A DNA stretch of 64,000 nt from Pyropia yezoensis (GCA_009829735.1 CM020619.1:3168590-3232589), one strand, 5' to 3'. Numbered from the stretch's first letter, positions 53,326 through 64,000 are shown. Program-made: numbers and translations. Notes: a model not told the origin generated them from the letters alone.

Positions 53326-54825
53326 ATGGACACACCCGGCACCCGTCGCCGTCCCTTCCGGGCGGGCGCGCCCGTCCCCCCCGCCGCCGCCTCCGCCGCC
53401 GCCGCCGCCGCCTGCCGGCCGCCGCCACCACCCCCCCCACCCCGCCCACCATCGCCGGGTGGCGCGCGGTGGCGGCGGCGGATGGCACTTGCCACCGCCG
53501 CCGTCGCCGTCGCCGTCGTAGCCGTGGCGGTGGCGGCGCTGCTGCGCGCTGTGTCACACCGGCTGCGGGTGGACCCCCGCCCCGGGGGGGGGGGCGGGGG
53601 GGACGCCAGCGACGCGGCCGTCGCCGCCGCCGCTGCCACCGCTGCCACCACCGCCGCCACCGCCGCGGCTGCCGCGGCGGCGGCGGCGGTGGTGGCGCGG
53701 TCGGCGGCGCTAGCAGCAGCTCTCCCATTGGCACTGTCGATGGCCCCCCTCCCCCCTCCTCCCACCACCGCCACGGGCATCACGGTCACCCTGTCCCCCG
53801 CCAACCCTACCCCCATCGCCAGCACTACGGCCGCCACCACCACCACCCCTGCAGATGCTGCCGCCGTTGCCGCCGCGCCGCCGCAGCCGGTGCGCGTGGC
53901 GGTCCACGTCGGCACCCCCCCCTGCGGCCGCGCCGCGCTCGCCGCGGCGGCCGCGGCGGTCGGCGCGCCCGCCGCACCCGACGCGGCGGGGCGGCCCGCG
54001 GCGGGCCTCGGCAGCCGCGTTGCCGGGCGCGCGCGGCGCGTGGCGCGGGGCGCCGGCGTCGACCTGCCGCCCGTCCGTGGCGCGGGCGCCGGGTCTGTCG
54101 AGGTGGAGGTGGAGGTGGTGGAGGCGGGGGTGGTCTGGGGGGGGAGCGCCGTCCTCGACGAGGGGGGGGTCCACCAGCCCTATGGATGGGCGGTGCGGCT
54201 GCCCGTCGGCACGCCCACCGTCGTCCCTGCTGCAGCTGCAGCCGCCGTCGGTGCCGCCGCCGCGGGTGGTGCGCCTGCCGCCGACGTCGGTGGTGCCAGC
54301 GGCGACAGCGGCACCGCTCACGCCGCTACCAACCCCACCGCCGCTGCCGCCACGGCCGCCAGGGCCGACGCCGACGACGCCAACGGCCACGTTGCCAACG
54401 GCCATGTCGCCAACGCCCACGACGCCAGCGCCGACAACGACGATGGCCTCGGCCCGCACGGGTGGTACCCGCGGTCCCTCGTTGCGGCGGCCGCCGCCGG
54501 GTGTCCTCCTCCCGGTGTGGACGGCTACGGCACCGCCGCCGACGGCAGCCGCCGCATCCGCGTCGGCGAGGGGGGGGGTGGCGGGGGAGGGGGGCGCGCC
54601 TGGGAGGTTGGCCTGTCGGCGCTCGCCGCGTGGGCGCGCGCCGAGGGGTGCCCGCCGCCACCACCGCCGCCAGTCCCCGCCCCGCCCCCGCATGCCCGTC
54701 GGGGGGCGCGGCTTGCCGCGAGCGCCCGCACGCTGGGCTGGCGGGGGGAGGTGGTGGCAGATGTGTGGGAGCGCGCGGTGTGGGAGGCGTGTGAGGAGGA
54801 TGCACAGGGGGGCAAGGGGGGGTAG
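53326..54825 (+). CDS. Single-pass membrane protein, Ala-rich, unrecognised
   Basis: The protein has 499 residues from ATG at 53326 (CCCATGGAC). After about 50 Pro/Ala-rich residues comes a basic RWRRR followed by one strong membrane segment (MALATAAVAVAVVAVAVAAL), a pattern that predicts a signal anchor with the C-terminus outside the cytosol. The remainder is Ala/Gly/Thr-rich with some more ordered stretches (SVEVEVEVVEAGVVWGGSAV, HQPYGWAVRLPVG, HGWYPRSLVAAAAAG) and a conserved-looking C-terminal part (LAASARTLGWRGEVVADVW, ERAVWEAC). The beta-strand-like middle might be a domain interrupted by low-complexity inserts. I do not recognise the family. Confidence 0.6.
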   Translation: MDTPGTRRRPFRAGAPVPPAAASAAAAAACRPPPPPPPPRPPSPGGARWRRRMALATAAVAVAVVAVAVAALLRAVSHRLRVDPRPGGGGGGDASDAAVAAAAATAATTAATAAAAAAAAAVVARSAALAAALPLALSMAPLPPPPTTATGITVTLSPANPTPIASTTAATTTTPADAAAVAAAPPQPVRVAVHVGTPPCGRAALAAAAAAVGAPAAPDAAGRPAAGLGSRVAGRARRVARGAGVDLPPVRGAGAGSVEVEVEVVEAGVVWGGSAVLDEGGVHQPYGWAVRLPVGTPTVVPAAAAAAVGAAAAGGAPAADVGGASGDSGTAHAATNPTAAAATAARADADDANGHVANGHVANAHDASADNDDGLGPHGWYPRSLVAAAAAGCPPPGVDGYGTAADGSRRIRVGEGGGGGGGGRAWEVGLSALAAWARAEGCPPPPPPPVPAPPPHARRGARLAASARTLGWRGEVVADVWERAVWEACEEDAQGGKGG

Positions 54826-55419
54826 GGGGCGGACCGCCCCGCACACCCCCGGTCGGCGGGACGACGACAGAGGCCAGGGGCGGGGACGGCCTGCCCGCTG
54901 CCCTCTCCCGCGCCATGGCCGTGGCGCCACGGTAGCCCCTGCCCCGGCAGCCCCGGCGGGCGGGAGACTCGCCCGCGGGCTCGGCGGCCTCCCACTAGAC
55001 GGGCCCCCACTCGGCGGCCGCTGCCGTGGCAGCGGCCACATCTGGCGGCGCCATCCACCACGACGGCTGGCGCTGCACGGCAGTGGCGCGGAGCCCATCA
55101 AAACAGAGCCACAAGCGTAGGCGGGTAGCCGGGTCAAGTGCGGCCGGTCCGCCATCTGAAGCCCTCTGCACCCCCTTTCCCCTCCTTCCCTTCCCAGCCC
55201 CTCCCTCTCTCCCTTTCGTTGCCGTCTGCCGCCCCCCCACCCCCCCCGCACCTCTCCCTCCCTCCCCGTCACCCCCCTAAGATAGACCAGGACACTTGCG
55301 AAAGAATAAAGCCAGCCCCACACGGCAGGGGGTACCTACCCCCTTCCCCCCCCCCTCCCCTACCCCCCCACCCCCCCCACCCCTTATAGATCATGCGCCC
55401 GCCGCCCCCCTCCCCATTC

Positions 55420-57149
55420 CTAGACGCCGCCCCCTTCACCCCCCCCCCCTCCCCCCGCATTGGAGGTCGATGGCGTCATGGCAAACCGCACCACCAGCGG
55501 CCGGTGGTCACTGACCGTGTACGCGGGCTGCCACGCCGACGCGTCGAGGCCGCGGGGCGACACAAACGCGTCGACCGGGGTGAGCCACAGGCGCGGGGGG
55601 GGGGGAGCCGCCGGGGGAGGGGGCGTCGCCGCCCCGAGCGCCACCTGCGCCGTGCCCGCCATGCCATTTAGGTTGCCAATGCCGGTGGGGGCGGCGCCAC
55701 CGCCTGCGCCATTGCCAGCGCCGTTGCCAGCGCCGTTGCCAACGCCATTGCTAGCCCCGTTGCCGGCGCCATTGCCACCACCACCAACAGCAGGTGTGGC
55801 GGCGGCGGTGGCGGCGGCGGCGGCAGCAGACGGAACCGCCACCTCCGCCGCGGCGGCGGCGGCCGCCGCCGCCACGGCCGCTGCCCCTACCCACCCGTCG
55901 GGTTCAGCCGCGGTGGCCGCGACGCAGGCGGTCTGGGCCACGGCGACCCCCCCCCCCGCCACCCTGGCGTCGCCGCCGCCGCCGCCGCCGTTGCAACGAG
56001 CGACGCCGCCGATGGGGGCACAGGCACCTCACGCCAGGCGGCACCACCCCCCGCACCACCCCCACCCCCTCTCCCATCCCCTAAACCCCCTTTCCGTCGG
56101 CACGGCGGCGGCGCGGCAGGGGGCTCCCCCTGGGGCTGCCGCACAAACACGTGGTCCACGGCCACCTGCTCACCCCGGTGGTTGTGGTGGGTCACCACCC
56201 GCCCCCCCCACCCGCGCCCGCCACGCCCCCCCGCGTGGCCGCCGCCGCTTCCACCACCGCCCCCGCTACCCCCCCGCACCACCTCCCACGCGTTGGCATA
56301 ATCCCGGGCGACCAGGTGCGCCGCGACCGCGTCCGACGCCTCGCCGTTAAAGTCACCGACGATGAGGACGGGCGCGCCCTCCCGGCCGGGCGCCTCGTCC
56401 ACCCAGCCGTCCACGACCTCGGTCAGCGCCGACACCTGCTGCAGCCGCATGACGCCGTCGCCAACGCCGTGGGGGAACGTCAGGTGCGTGTTGACCACCA
56501 CAACCACCGGCGCGGCGGCGGCGGCGGTGCCGCCGCCTCCGCCGCCGCCCCCACCGGGTGGCGGTGGTGGTGGGGCTGGCCCCGCAACGACAGCAACGAG
56601 CAGCGCCACCCGGTCATCCCCATCGACCAGCCGCCACGACGCGGCGGCGGAAACGCCCAGTGGCCGCCGCACGCCAATCGCCAGCCCGTCATCCTTGCCC
56701 GGCCGCCGCGCGGTGGTGAGGGCGTAGGTGCCCTCGAGGGCGGCGGTGAGGGCGTCGGCATAGGCCGACGCAAACCACCATTCTTGGAGGCACAGGATGT
56801 CCGGGGGGGGGTGGAGGGCGGCGAGCTCCTCAATGAGCGCCGCCAAGCGGGGGCGCCACAGGTGGGGGGCGTCGCCCTCGCGGGGGCGCCGCGGGCGCGA
56901 CGCCCACGGCGTGGACGCAGACGGGCGGTTGGGGTAGGCGGGACTCACACCCGCGCCGGCCGCCGCGGCGGGCGTTGGCGGCGCCGCGGGGGGGGGGATG
57001 AGGGGGGCGGGGGGCGCCGCCGCTGCCGCCGCTGCCGCCGCCGCGGCCCCCGCCCCGGGTACTGCCGCGACGACGGCGGGAGACATGCGCTTGTAGCATG
57101 GCGCGAGGAGGTTGAACGTCGCCACTGTCAGGTGGGTGGGGGGCGCCAT
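55420..57149 (-). CDS. Endonuclease/exonuclease/phosphatase-fold protein, one frame change at a C run
   Basis: The start is MAPPTHLTVATFN at 57149. Motifs of the EEP fold occur in order: TVATFNLLAPCYKR, DILCLQEWWF (catalytic Glu), GKDDGLAIGV, VVVVNTHLTFPHG, VLIVGDFNGEASD and, after low-complexity inserts, VAVDHVFVRQ. The final catalytic motif, YTVSDHRPLVVRF, lies in the neighbouring frame that ends at 55420. The switch falls on a C run at about 55,946-55,955. The sequence LLAPCYKR and the order of motifs resemble plant proteins related to Arabidopsis At1g02270 and CCR4-type nucleases. I see no EF-hand. Such enzymes hydrolyse phosphodiester or inositol phosphate bonds; the substrate cannot be told. 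The gene is divergent from VIPP1. Confidence 0.8.
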
Positions 57150-58521
57150 GGCCGCCCAGTGGCGTAGGGCGGAGGCGGGGGGGGGGGGAATGGCGGGGAG
57201 GGAAGCGGGATGGTGGCCGTGATGGCCGTCGTGGCCGTCGTGGCCGGGAGGCAACCACCGTGGGACAAGGTGGGGCAGTGGGGTAGGCTGGGGGTGACAG
57301 TTGCAAGGGAGGGGGGGGGGGGGGGGGACGAGCGGGAGGGCGCAGCGGTCCCTCGCTGCTGGCCGCCACACCCGCCACCGAGAGAGCTCCCGCACACCGA
57401 CAGTGTGCGGAGAGGGGAAGGGGAGGAAGGGTGGGGTGCAACCGCAGCGAGAAACGGGCCTGGGTCGCGGGGACGAGCGCGGGGGTGGGGGGGGCGGGGG
57501 GGGGGGACGAAAGAGGCGGCGAGGACGGCGGCTGACGCACGTGCCGCCGCCAACCCCACGAGCGCGAGCGGAGCCCCCACCGTCGGGAGCGCGGCGGCTC
57601 TCGCCGAAGAGGGCGCTCGTCTGGCGGGGGAGGGGGAGGGGGCGGGGACCGCCGCCCGCCGTGGCACCCTGCATCTGTCACTGCTGCGGCGTGATTGGCC
57701 AGGCGGGGTGGCGGCGGGTGGTGTGGTGGGGGAGCAGCGGGCTTGGGGCCAGGATTGGGGCACGACAGCCGTGGGGTGGAGCTTGTGTGCCAGTCAACGC
57801 TCTTCCCCAAGCGGACTGGGAAAAAGAGTTCGGACGACTACTGTCCAATTGTCAGCCCAGCAGGGAAAGACACGTTGATGTGGCCCTTTTCATCTTTGTA
57901 GCCAGAGGGTCCCAAATCGAGGATTTGTACGAGCGTTCGCAGCCATCCATTCTCCAGTGTTTGCGAGACCCTCCAATTATGAGTCACTCACGGCCAGTAT
58001 CTCAAAGTCACTTGCAGAGTATGTACACTCGCTCTCTTTCGAGATGTTCCTAATCCTCGAAACGAGTCTTGCGACCTGTTTTCAGCTTCACAACCACGTG
58101 GCGGCGCCAGATTGGGTGCCTTCCCCCCTTTGCACCTGCTGGCTGACCCCGCCACCCGGAGGTGAGCGCCGGTTGGCTGTTGCAGGGCCACCAGTCAAGA
58201 GCTGATCAGGGGCCATCCCGTATTTGTGGCGGAGAGCAGCCACACCGCTCGGGACAGAGCCGCACGCTGCCCCCTCCCATCTCCGTCGTGCTGTGCGGGG
58301 TTTCGGACGAGCGCTCGCCCTCCCTCGTGCTATCGCGTTTTCCCCGCTCGTCACCCGCCTTTGCCGCCTGCGCCTTCTTCCTCTCTCTCCCGCTTCCTTT
58401 CATCGGCACGCTTTGTTCTCTGTGTATCACTGCGGCGTCACTCACCCTTTCTTCCCTCCCCACCACTTTTTATTTTTCCCGGCGCTTCCCGCCTCCCCCC
58501 CTCTCTCCCCCCGCCGGCGCA
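57150..58521. promoter_or_regulatory. Divergent intergenic region between EEP gene and VIPP1
   Basis: This region of 1.37 kb has no supported coding frame. A CCAAT core (ATTGG) lies at 57694-57698 in GTGATTGGCCAGG. An AT-richer interval spans about 57,780-58,090, and a C/T-rich leader runs into the VIPP1 start, like the leaders of other genes here. Confidence 0.4.
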
Positions 58522-59487
58522 ATGGCGTTTATTCCCACAGCCGCGGCATCGACCGCCTTGCGTGGCCGCGCGGTGGGCACCACCGCCTTTGCTGGTGCCG
58601 CGGTGGCCACCCCCCCCCCTCTGCCTGCAGTGGCGGCGGCCTCGCCCCGCCGGGTCACGGCGCCGTCGATGAACCTCTTTGACCGCCTCTCCCGTCTCGT
58701 CCGCGCGTCGGTCAATGACGCGGTGTCGTCTGCCGAGGACCCGGAAAAGCTGCTCAACCAGGCGGTGGCGGACATGCAGGGCGACATTGTCAAGGTGCGC
58801 CAGGCCTACGCCGAGGTGTCGGCGTCGACCAAGCGGCTGGAGCGGCAGCGTGACGCCGCCGCCACGTCGGCCGACGAGTGGTACAAGCGGGCGCAGCTGG
58901 CATTGCAGGCGGGGGAGGAGGAGCTGGCGCGTGAGGCGCTCGGCCGCCGCAACGCGCAAACCGAGACGGTGACCTCCCTGGACGCGCAGCTGGGGGGCAT
59001 GCGGGACAATGTGGCCAAGCTCCACGCCTCCCTCACCGCCTTGGAGGCCAAGGTGTCTGAGGCGCGGACCAAGAAGGACCAGTTCGTGGCGCGTGCCAAG
59101 ACGGCCAAGACCAGCGCCGATGTGAATGCGATGCTCAGTGGCATGGGCGAAGGCTCTGCGATGGAGGCGTTTGAGCGCATGTCGGTCAAGGTGGAGGAGC
59201 TCGAGACGACCGCCGACGTGGCCGCCGAGATGGCCATTGGCGGCAGCGCCGACGTGGGCCTCGAGGGCAAGTTCAAGGCCCTCGAGTCGTCGTCGGTGGA
59301 CGATGAGCTGGCTGCCATGAAGGGCTCCATGGCCGCCGCGTCGGACCCGTACCGCCTGCCGGGCACCACGGGGTCCACCACGAGCGGCGCGCCGGGCGCC
59401 GCGGGCGGCGCGTCGGCGGCGGGGGGCAAGCCCGCGTCGGCGATGGACTCGGAGCTCGACCGGATGCGCAAGGACCTGGGGCGGTAA
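58522..59487 (+). CDS. VIPP1: VIPP1/IM30, plastid membrane-maintenance protein of the PspA family
   Basis: The protein has 321 residues from ATG at 58522. Upstream sequence in frame is a C/T-rich leader, so this is the start. Residues 1 to about 48 look like a plastid transit peptide (Ala/Ser/Thr/Arg-rich, almost no acids). The PspA/IM30 domain begins MNLFDRLSRLVRASVND with its amphipathic membrane helix, then EDPEKLLNQAVADMQGDIV, and continues as a long coiled coil (EVSASTKRLERQRDAAATS) typical of the family. The conserved hinge near AFERMSVKVEELE is present. A linker of about 40 Gly/Ala/Ser residues leads to a C-terminal helix (SELDRMRKDLGR), the extension that separates VIPP1 from bacterial PspA. 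VIPP1 forms ESCRT-III-like rods and rings on thylakoid and envelope membranes. No intron is visible. Confidence 0.92.
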   Translation: MAFIPTAAASTALRGRAVGTTAFAGAAVATPPPLPAVAAASPRRVTAPSMNLFDRLSRLVRASVNDAVSSAEDPEKLLNQAVADMQGDIVKVRQAYAEVSASTKRLERQRDAAATSADEWYKRAQLALQAGEEELAREALGRRNAQTETVTSLDAQLGGMRDNVAKLHASLTALEAKVSEARTKKDQFVARAKTAKTSADVNAMLSGMGEGSAMEAFERMSVKVEELETTADVAAEMAIGGSADVGLEGKFKALESSSVDDELAAMKGSMAAASDPYRLPGTTGSTTSGAPGAAGGASAAGGKPASAMDSELDRMRKDLGR

Positions 59488-60086
59488 GAGCGACAAGAGA
59501 GAACCGCCTGGAGACGTCTGAAGGCGGGGCCATGGGCGGTGGGGGGGGGGGGGGAAGGGGGATCGTTGTGAGGGATGCTGGAGGGGGCAATGAATAATAG
59601 GGTCGGACCAGGGGCGGAGAGATCAGAGAAAAAAAAAAAAAAAAAAAAAGTGCCGCCTGTCAGCGGCGGGCGTGGGCGCCTGCCCGGCCAGGGGGGGGCT
59701 GAGGGTGGAGAAGAGTGGGGGTTGTTGCGCGAGGGGGGCGTGAGGGTATGTGCAGGAGGCGTTTGGTGGGCGCAGCGTAGTGCCGTCTTTGTGGTGCGCT
59801 CCTTCAACGGCAGAGCCCCACGCGCCACGGCCGCTACCTACCTACGCGGAGGACCCGTCCGACCACCCTTGCCATTGGTGTCCTTCCAACGCAGTTTGTT
59901 CCTCGTTTTTTTCCTCTTCAACCCCGCCCGCAACGGATACGCATGGGCTGACGCGGAGGCGCGCGCCCTCCCGGCCTCCCCCCTCAGCTTCGCGCCCCCC
60001 TCAGCTTCGCGCCCCCCTCGAGGGGCGATGCCTCCCCCTCCCCCCCTCATTCTCCCCCCCCACCCCCGCCCCCCCTCGCCGCGATA
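59488..60086. other. Convergent 3' region between VIPP1 and the bZIP-like gene
   Basis: It includes a G run near 59,537, a run of about 20 A at 59,630-59,649 and ordinary GC-rich sequence. No gene is supported. The A run lies about 140 bp after the VIPP1 stop. Confidence 0.4.
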
Positions 60087-61185
60087 TCAGCCTGCCCCCC
60101 CGCCCCCACCCCCTGGCCCTGTCCCTACTCCTCCCGCCCCCGTTCCCCCCGTGGCCCCTGCCCCCTCCCCCCCCCCCAAGTCCGCGCCGCCGCCAGCAGC
60201 ACCGGCCGCCGCCGCCGCCGCCGCCGCCGCCGCTGCCGCCGCGGCAGCCTGCCGCTTCTTTGCATGCGACCGCTGCGCGCTCTCCCGGTTGCGGAGGATC
60301 CGTGCGCGCGCCTTGTCACTCACCAGCAGCTCCACGTCCACCGTCCGGCGGGTGCCCCGCCGGCGGCGGCCGCCGCCCCCACCCCCGCCCCCTCCCGGTG
60401 CCGCCGCCGCCGCCGCCGCCGCCGCCACCGCCGGTGCGGCCGCCGGCCCGCCGCCGCCGCCGACGGTACTACGACTACCCCCGCCGCCGCCGCCGCCGCC
60501 GCCGCCGACGCCGCCGCCAGGGAGGGTGCTGCCCACCGCCGCCGCGCCCATCCCGTCCATCCTGGCGTCGGCGTCGCCGCCCCCGCCGCCGCCGCCACCA
60601 TACGCGCCAACGGCGGGTGGGGGCATCAGCGGCGGCAATGGCGGCGCGGGCTCCCCCCAGCTCCCCCCCACAAACGGGTCATCCGACCTGCCCCCACCCC
60701 CACCCCCACCGCCACCCCCACCGCCACCCCCACCGCCGCCCCCGCCACCGCCCTCCCCGGGCCCCGTCACCCACCACTCATCCACCACCATGGCCGGCGC
60801 GGCGGCGGCGCCCCCCCCCCCCACCCCCCCCCCCCCCCCCATCCGCCGCCGCCGCCCTTCCGCCGCCGCCACCGCCGCCGCCGCGGCGGCGTCGCCCTCC
60901 ATCGCCCCGTCGCCGTCGCCCAGCAGGTGTACCGCCGCCGCCGCCGCCGCCGCTGCCGCCGCCGCCGCCGGGGGCGGCGGCGTGACGAGCGCCACCGGCA
61001 CGGCCGTGCCGCCAGCGCGGCCGCCGCCGGCGCAACCGGCGGGCGCCGCCGCCCCCCCCGCGCGGGGCATGCGGAGGCGCCCCAGGTTCATCCGCAGCAG
61101 CGACAGGGCCTTCATGCGGAGCCAGTAGGTCATGGCGGGGCCCGAGACGGTAAAGTCCACCACCACCGACACGGACTGCTCGACG

Positions 61186-61223
<38 letters not shown>

Positions 61224-62449
61224 GGCTGCCACCGCCGTCCCTGCGGTCCGGGTCGGCGGCGGTGGCCACTGCCTTGGGCCGGTAGCGGCGGCTGCCGCCA
61301 CCGCCCCCCCCGCCGCCGCCCCCCCCCCCCCCCCCCGGGGGGCGGCGGGTGCATGTCCGTGACGGGCACGGCGCCGGCGCCAAAGGTGCCCGACCCGAGC
61401 CCCATAAACGCGTCGAGGATGCCCATCCCCTCTGGGTCGGCCACCGCCCGGGCGGCGGCGGCGGCGGCGGGCGGCGGCGGGGACACCCGGTGGTTGACCG
61501 CCCGCACGTGGCCGTCGAGCCAGACGGCGCCGCCCTCGACGGCCGGCCGGCGGAGGGAAAAGAGGCTGTGGAGGGCCTTGCCCGACCGCAGCGGCTTGAC
61601 CCACTCCCCCTGGATGACCCGCCCGTCGGCCGACGGCGCCAGCAGCAGGTACTCGTGGTTGGCCGTGTTGATCACCGCCCGGCCGAGGACGGGGCTGAAA
61701 AAGACGCCCCCCGACGCCTCCCCCCGCACGTCCAGGGCGGTGTCCATAAACACCCAGCAGCATACGATGCGGTCGGCGGCAGAGACGCGGACGGGGACGG
61801 TCCAGTTGGAGACGACGAGGAAGCGGGGGCCGAGGCCGCTCCCATCCTCCTCCGCGTCATCCCAGTCGGCGACCGACGCGTAGGGGCTGTCTGCCGCCGG
61901 CGGGTCGGTGATCCCGCCGGCGGCACCCCCCGCACCGTCGGTGCGCCGGCGGGCGCCCCCCCCCCCCCCGCCAGGCGGAGCACCCGGTCACTCGCAACGG
62001 CGTGGCGAACGCCCGTTGCCGACAGGGACGGGAGGTCTGCGGGGGACGGCCAGGCGGCGACGGCCAGCGGGGAGTAGGGGGCCAGCCACGCCCACGCGTC
62101 GGGGGAGCGGAGGAGGGCGAGCTCGGGGAGGCCCAGCGTGTCGGCGGGGGACAGCGCCAGGCCGCTCGACGCAAAGCGGTCGCACAGGCGGGACAGCTGC
62201 GCACGGAGGCCGGGCTCGGCGGCCACCGCCGCCGACGGGCCGCGGGCGGCAACCGCGGGCGCGCCCGGCGGCGGGGGGGAGGAGCGCGGGGGGGCGGGGG
62301 GGGGGACGGCACCAGGGGCGCCCCGGGGGGGGGGCGGGCGGGTAGTAAAAGGCGTCGTCGTACGCCGCATAGGGGGGGGGGGTTGGCGGCAGCGGCAGCG
62401 GTGGCAACGACGGCGGCAGCGGCAGCGGCGGCTGGGATCCCCACCGGGG

Positions 62450-62490
<41 letters not shown>

Positions 62491-63292
62491 AGGGGGAGGG
62501 TCCCGGGGAGGGCCCGGCCCCCCCCCCCCCCCCCCGCAAGGCGGGCGCCTCCCCCCCCCCCCCGCCGGGCGGCGACAGCGGCATGAGCGGCGGCAGCGGC
62601 GTGATGGGCACGAGCGGGGAGAGGAGCGCAAACGGCGCGCCGCCGCCGGGGGACACCCCCGCCGCCGTCGGCAGGGGTGGGTGGGGGGGGAGGGGCGGGA
62701 GGGGTGCCGCCGCGGCAAGCGCCGCCGCCGCCGCCGCCGACGGCGCGGGGGCGGCGGCCGCCACCCACGGCACCGTCCCACCCGCCGCCGCGTCGGCAGC
62801 GGCGGTGCGGGCGGTGCTTGCCGCCGCCGTGGCAGCGGCAGCGGCAGCGGCAGCGGCGGCGGCGGCGGCGGCGGTGGCGGTGGCGGTGGCGGCGGCGGTG
62901 GCGGCCGCGTCGACGGGGCGGCAGCCGCCGCCACCCGAGAGGGCCGGGGACGGGGGATGGTGGTGGGGGTGGTGGGGCTGGCGGGCGGGTGGGGGGGGGG
63001 TGCCGCCCCCGCCGCCCGTGTTAGGTTGTGGAGGGGCAGGCGGAGCGGATGCCCGCCGCCGGGGGGGGGGGGGGGGTGGCGGGGGGGGGGGGAAGGCCGC
63101 CGCCGCCGCCCCGCCGTCGCCGCCGCCGCCGCCGCCGCACGAGGACAGCCCGTGGGTGGGCGCAGAGGCGGCCGACGGGGCGCCGCCGCCAGTGGTGCCG
63201 CTGCCGCTGCCGCTGCCGCTGTCGCCGCCGGTGCCACCGGTGCCGCTGCTGCCGGCCCAGCCCCCAGGGGCGGCACCCCGCCACGCGGCCAT
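60087..63292 (-). CDS. Large low-complexity protein with bZIP-like basic region; several frame changes
   Basis: The best start is MAAWRGAAPGGWAGSS at 63292. Protein-like segments follow in three frames: PYAAYDDAFYYPPAPP, then RAQLSRLCDRFASSGLAL and WAWLAPYSPLAVAAWPSP, then ADWDDAEEDGSGLGPRFLVV with SAADRIVCCWVFMDTALDV and NTANHEYLLLAPSADGRVI, then VEQSVSVVVDFTVSGPAMTY. The changes fall on G/C runs near 62,330, 61,965 and 61,321-61,337. Near the C-terminus, KARARILRNRESAQRSHAKK matches the bZIP basic region (N-x7-R), but the invariant Arg is His and a poly-Ala run replaces the leucine zipper. A DNA-binding role is possible only if this region is functional. The central region (about residues 390-600) may be a folded domain that I do not recognise. 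Confidence 0.5.
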
Positions 63293-63571
63293 GCCGCTGC
63301 CACCGCCGGCGGGTCCGCCCGTCCCCCCCAGTCCCAGGTCCCCGCTCCTTCCCCCCCCCCCCCCCCCCCCCGCACCCGCCCCTCCCTCCCGTGCGCCGCG
63401 CGCGTGGGCTGCCGGTCAATGAAAAGCAGCGGGGGGAGCGCAAGCGCGCGCGGGCAAGGGGAGCGCAAGCGCGCGCGGGCAAAAAGGGCGGGGGGGGGGG
63501 TGACACTGGGAGGGTGGGGTGGCAGAAAAAAAAAAAAAACCAAAAGGGGGCAGGCAGGCAAGGGTGCGAAA

Positions 63572-63602
<31 letters not shown>

Positions 63603-64000
63603 CGGGAGGACGGGGCTGGGAAGAAAAATAGGAGAGAGGGGGGGGGGAAGCGGCGGACGTTTTTTTTCACCCCCGCCAAAGGCGACGGCCGGGGTGGATG
63701 GGGGAGGGGCGGCGGCGGCGGCGGCGGCGGCGGCGGAGGGGTGGGGAGGACGATGCCACCCCCGGGGTGCCAGCGTGTCGCGGAACGGGAGGGGCGCGGG
63801 GGGGGGGGGGGCGGGGGGGGGGGAGCGGAGAGCGGCGGGCGTGTGGATGGACTGGGCGGCGTCGTAGACGCGGACCGATGCGGTCCACGGCGCGGCGCCA
63901 CGGGGCGGCGGGGCCCGTTTCGCAGCAGCCTTGCCCCCCCCATCCCCCCCCCCCCCCCCCCCCCCCCGCTCCCGCTCCCGCTCCCGCTCCCGCTCCCGCT
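63293..64000. other. Low-complexity upstream region at the right edge
   Basis: Long runs of G or C (63,570-63,602, 63,798-63,825 and 63,950-63,967), A and T runs and purine-rich sequence. It is probably the leader and promoter of the bZIP-like gene. No coding region is supported. Confidence 0.4.
63967..64000 (+). repeat. Hexanucleotide CTCCCG repeat at the right edge
   Basis: CGCTCC repeats in register for at least five and a half units up to the last base, so the array continues beyond the window. It is a simple-sequence repeat; the unit does not match common telomeric repeats. Confidence 0.85.

Noticed and set aside
60264..61883. 539-codon plus-strand frame
   Set aside because: It is the antisense shadow of the bZIP-like gene, with His/Arg/Pro-rich translation of GCC/CGG runs.
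63967..64000. CTCCCG repeat as a telomere
   Set aside because: The unit is unlike known telomeric repeats, and similar simple repeats occur throughout the low-complexity sequence.

Overview
The window looks like nuclear DNA of a GC-rich, plastid-bearing eukaryote, most likely a bangiophyte red alga of the Porphyra/Pyropia type. That assignment is inferred from gene content, GC level and gene style, not from a database match. Support comes from spliceosomal introns (kinase, homeodomain, PET100 and CDT2 genes), mitochondrial import and assembly proteins (TIM22, PET100), a plastid-targeted VIPP1, CCAAT boxes ahead of several genes, and extreme low-complexity GC-rich coding sequence with long G or C runs.

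Left part (1-22,600), host genes: a gene cut off by the left edge (1-834, -); a Ser-rich protein (2719-5096, +); a two-KH-domain RNA-binding protein (6402-8162, -); a STE20/PAK-type kinase with one intron (10254-13063, +); a small membrane protein of the CBU_0592 type (13525-14247, -), divergent from TIM22 (15087-15848, +) across a promoter with two CCAAT boxes; a CCHC zinc-knuckle protein (16731-17879, -); and a CDT2/DTL WD40 protein (18951-21216, -, first exon unresolved). About 22,400-25,000 is less GC-rich and gene-poor and may hold a decayed LTR-element leader. A protein with three tandem homeodomains follows (26390-29190, +), then PET100 (29890-30661, -).

Middle (31,150-47,200), a nest of transposons in and beside a broken GH45 cellulase gene. 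A 468-bp solo LTR with a GGTGT target duplication interrupts the cellulase. Directly upstream sits a 14,985-bp minus-strand Ty3/gypsy chromovirus (32212-47196) with LTRs, primer-binding site, polypurine tract, gag, protease, RT, RNase H, integrase and chromodomain, plus a long ORF on the opposite strand between the chromodomain and the 3' LTR. Its protease region is interrupted twice: by a 5.2-kb PAT-like tyrosine-recombinase retrotransposon with split direct repeats (38538-43748), and by another solo LTR of the gypsy's own family (43809-44279, CTAGT duplication). All elements carry stops or frameshifts.

Right part (47,200-64,000): a broken Fanzor/TnpB-like RuvC nuclease locus with N-terminal zinc knuckles (48035-about 52,560, +); a single-pass membrane protein (53326-54825, +); an endonuclease/exonuclease/phosphatase-fold protein (55420-57149, -), divergent from VIPP1 (58522-59487, +); and a large low-complexity protein with a bZIP-like basic region (60087-63292, -). 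In several genes the protein continues in another frame exactly at a long G or C run. These are most simply read as homopolymer length errors in the sequence, though real frameshifts cannot be excluded.
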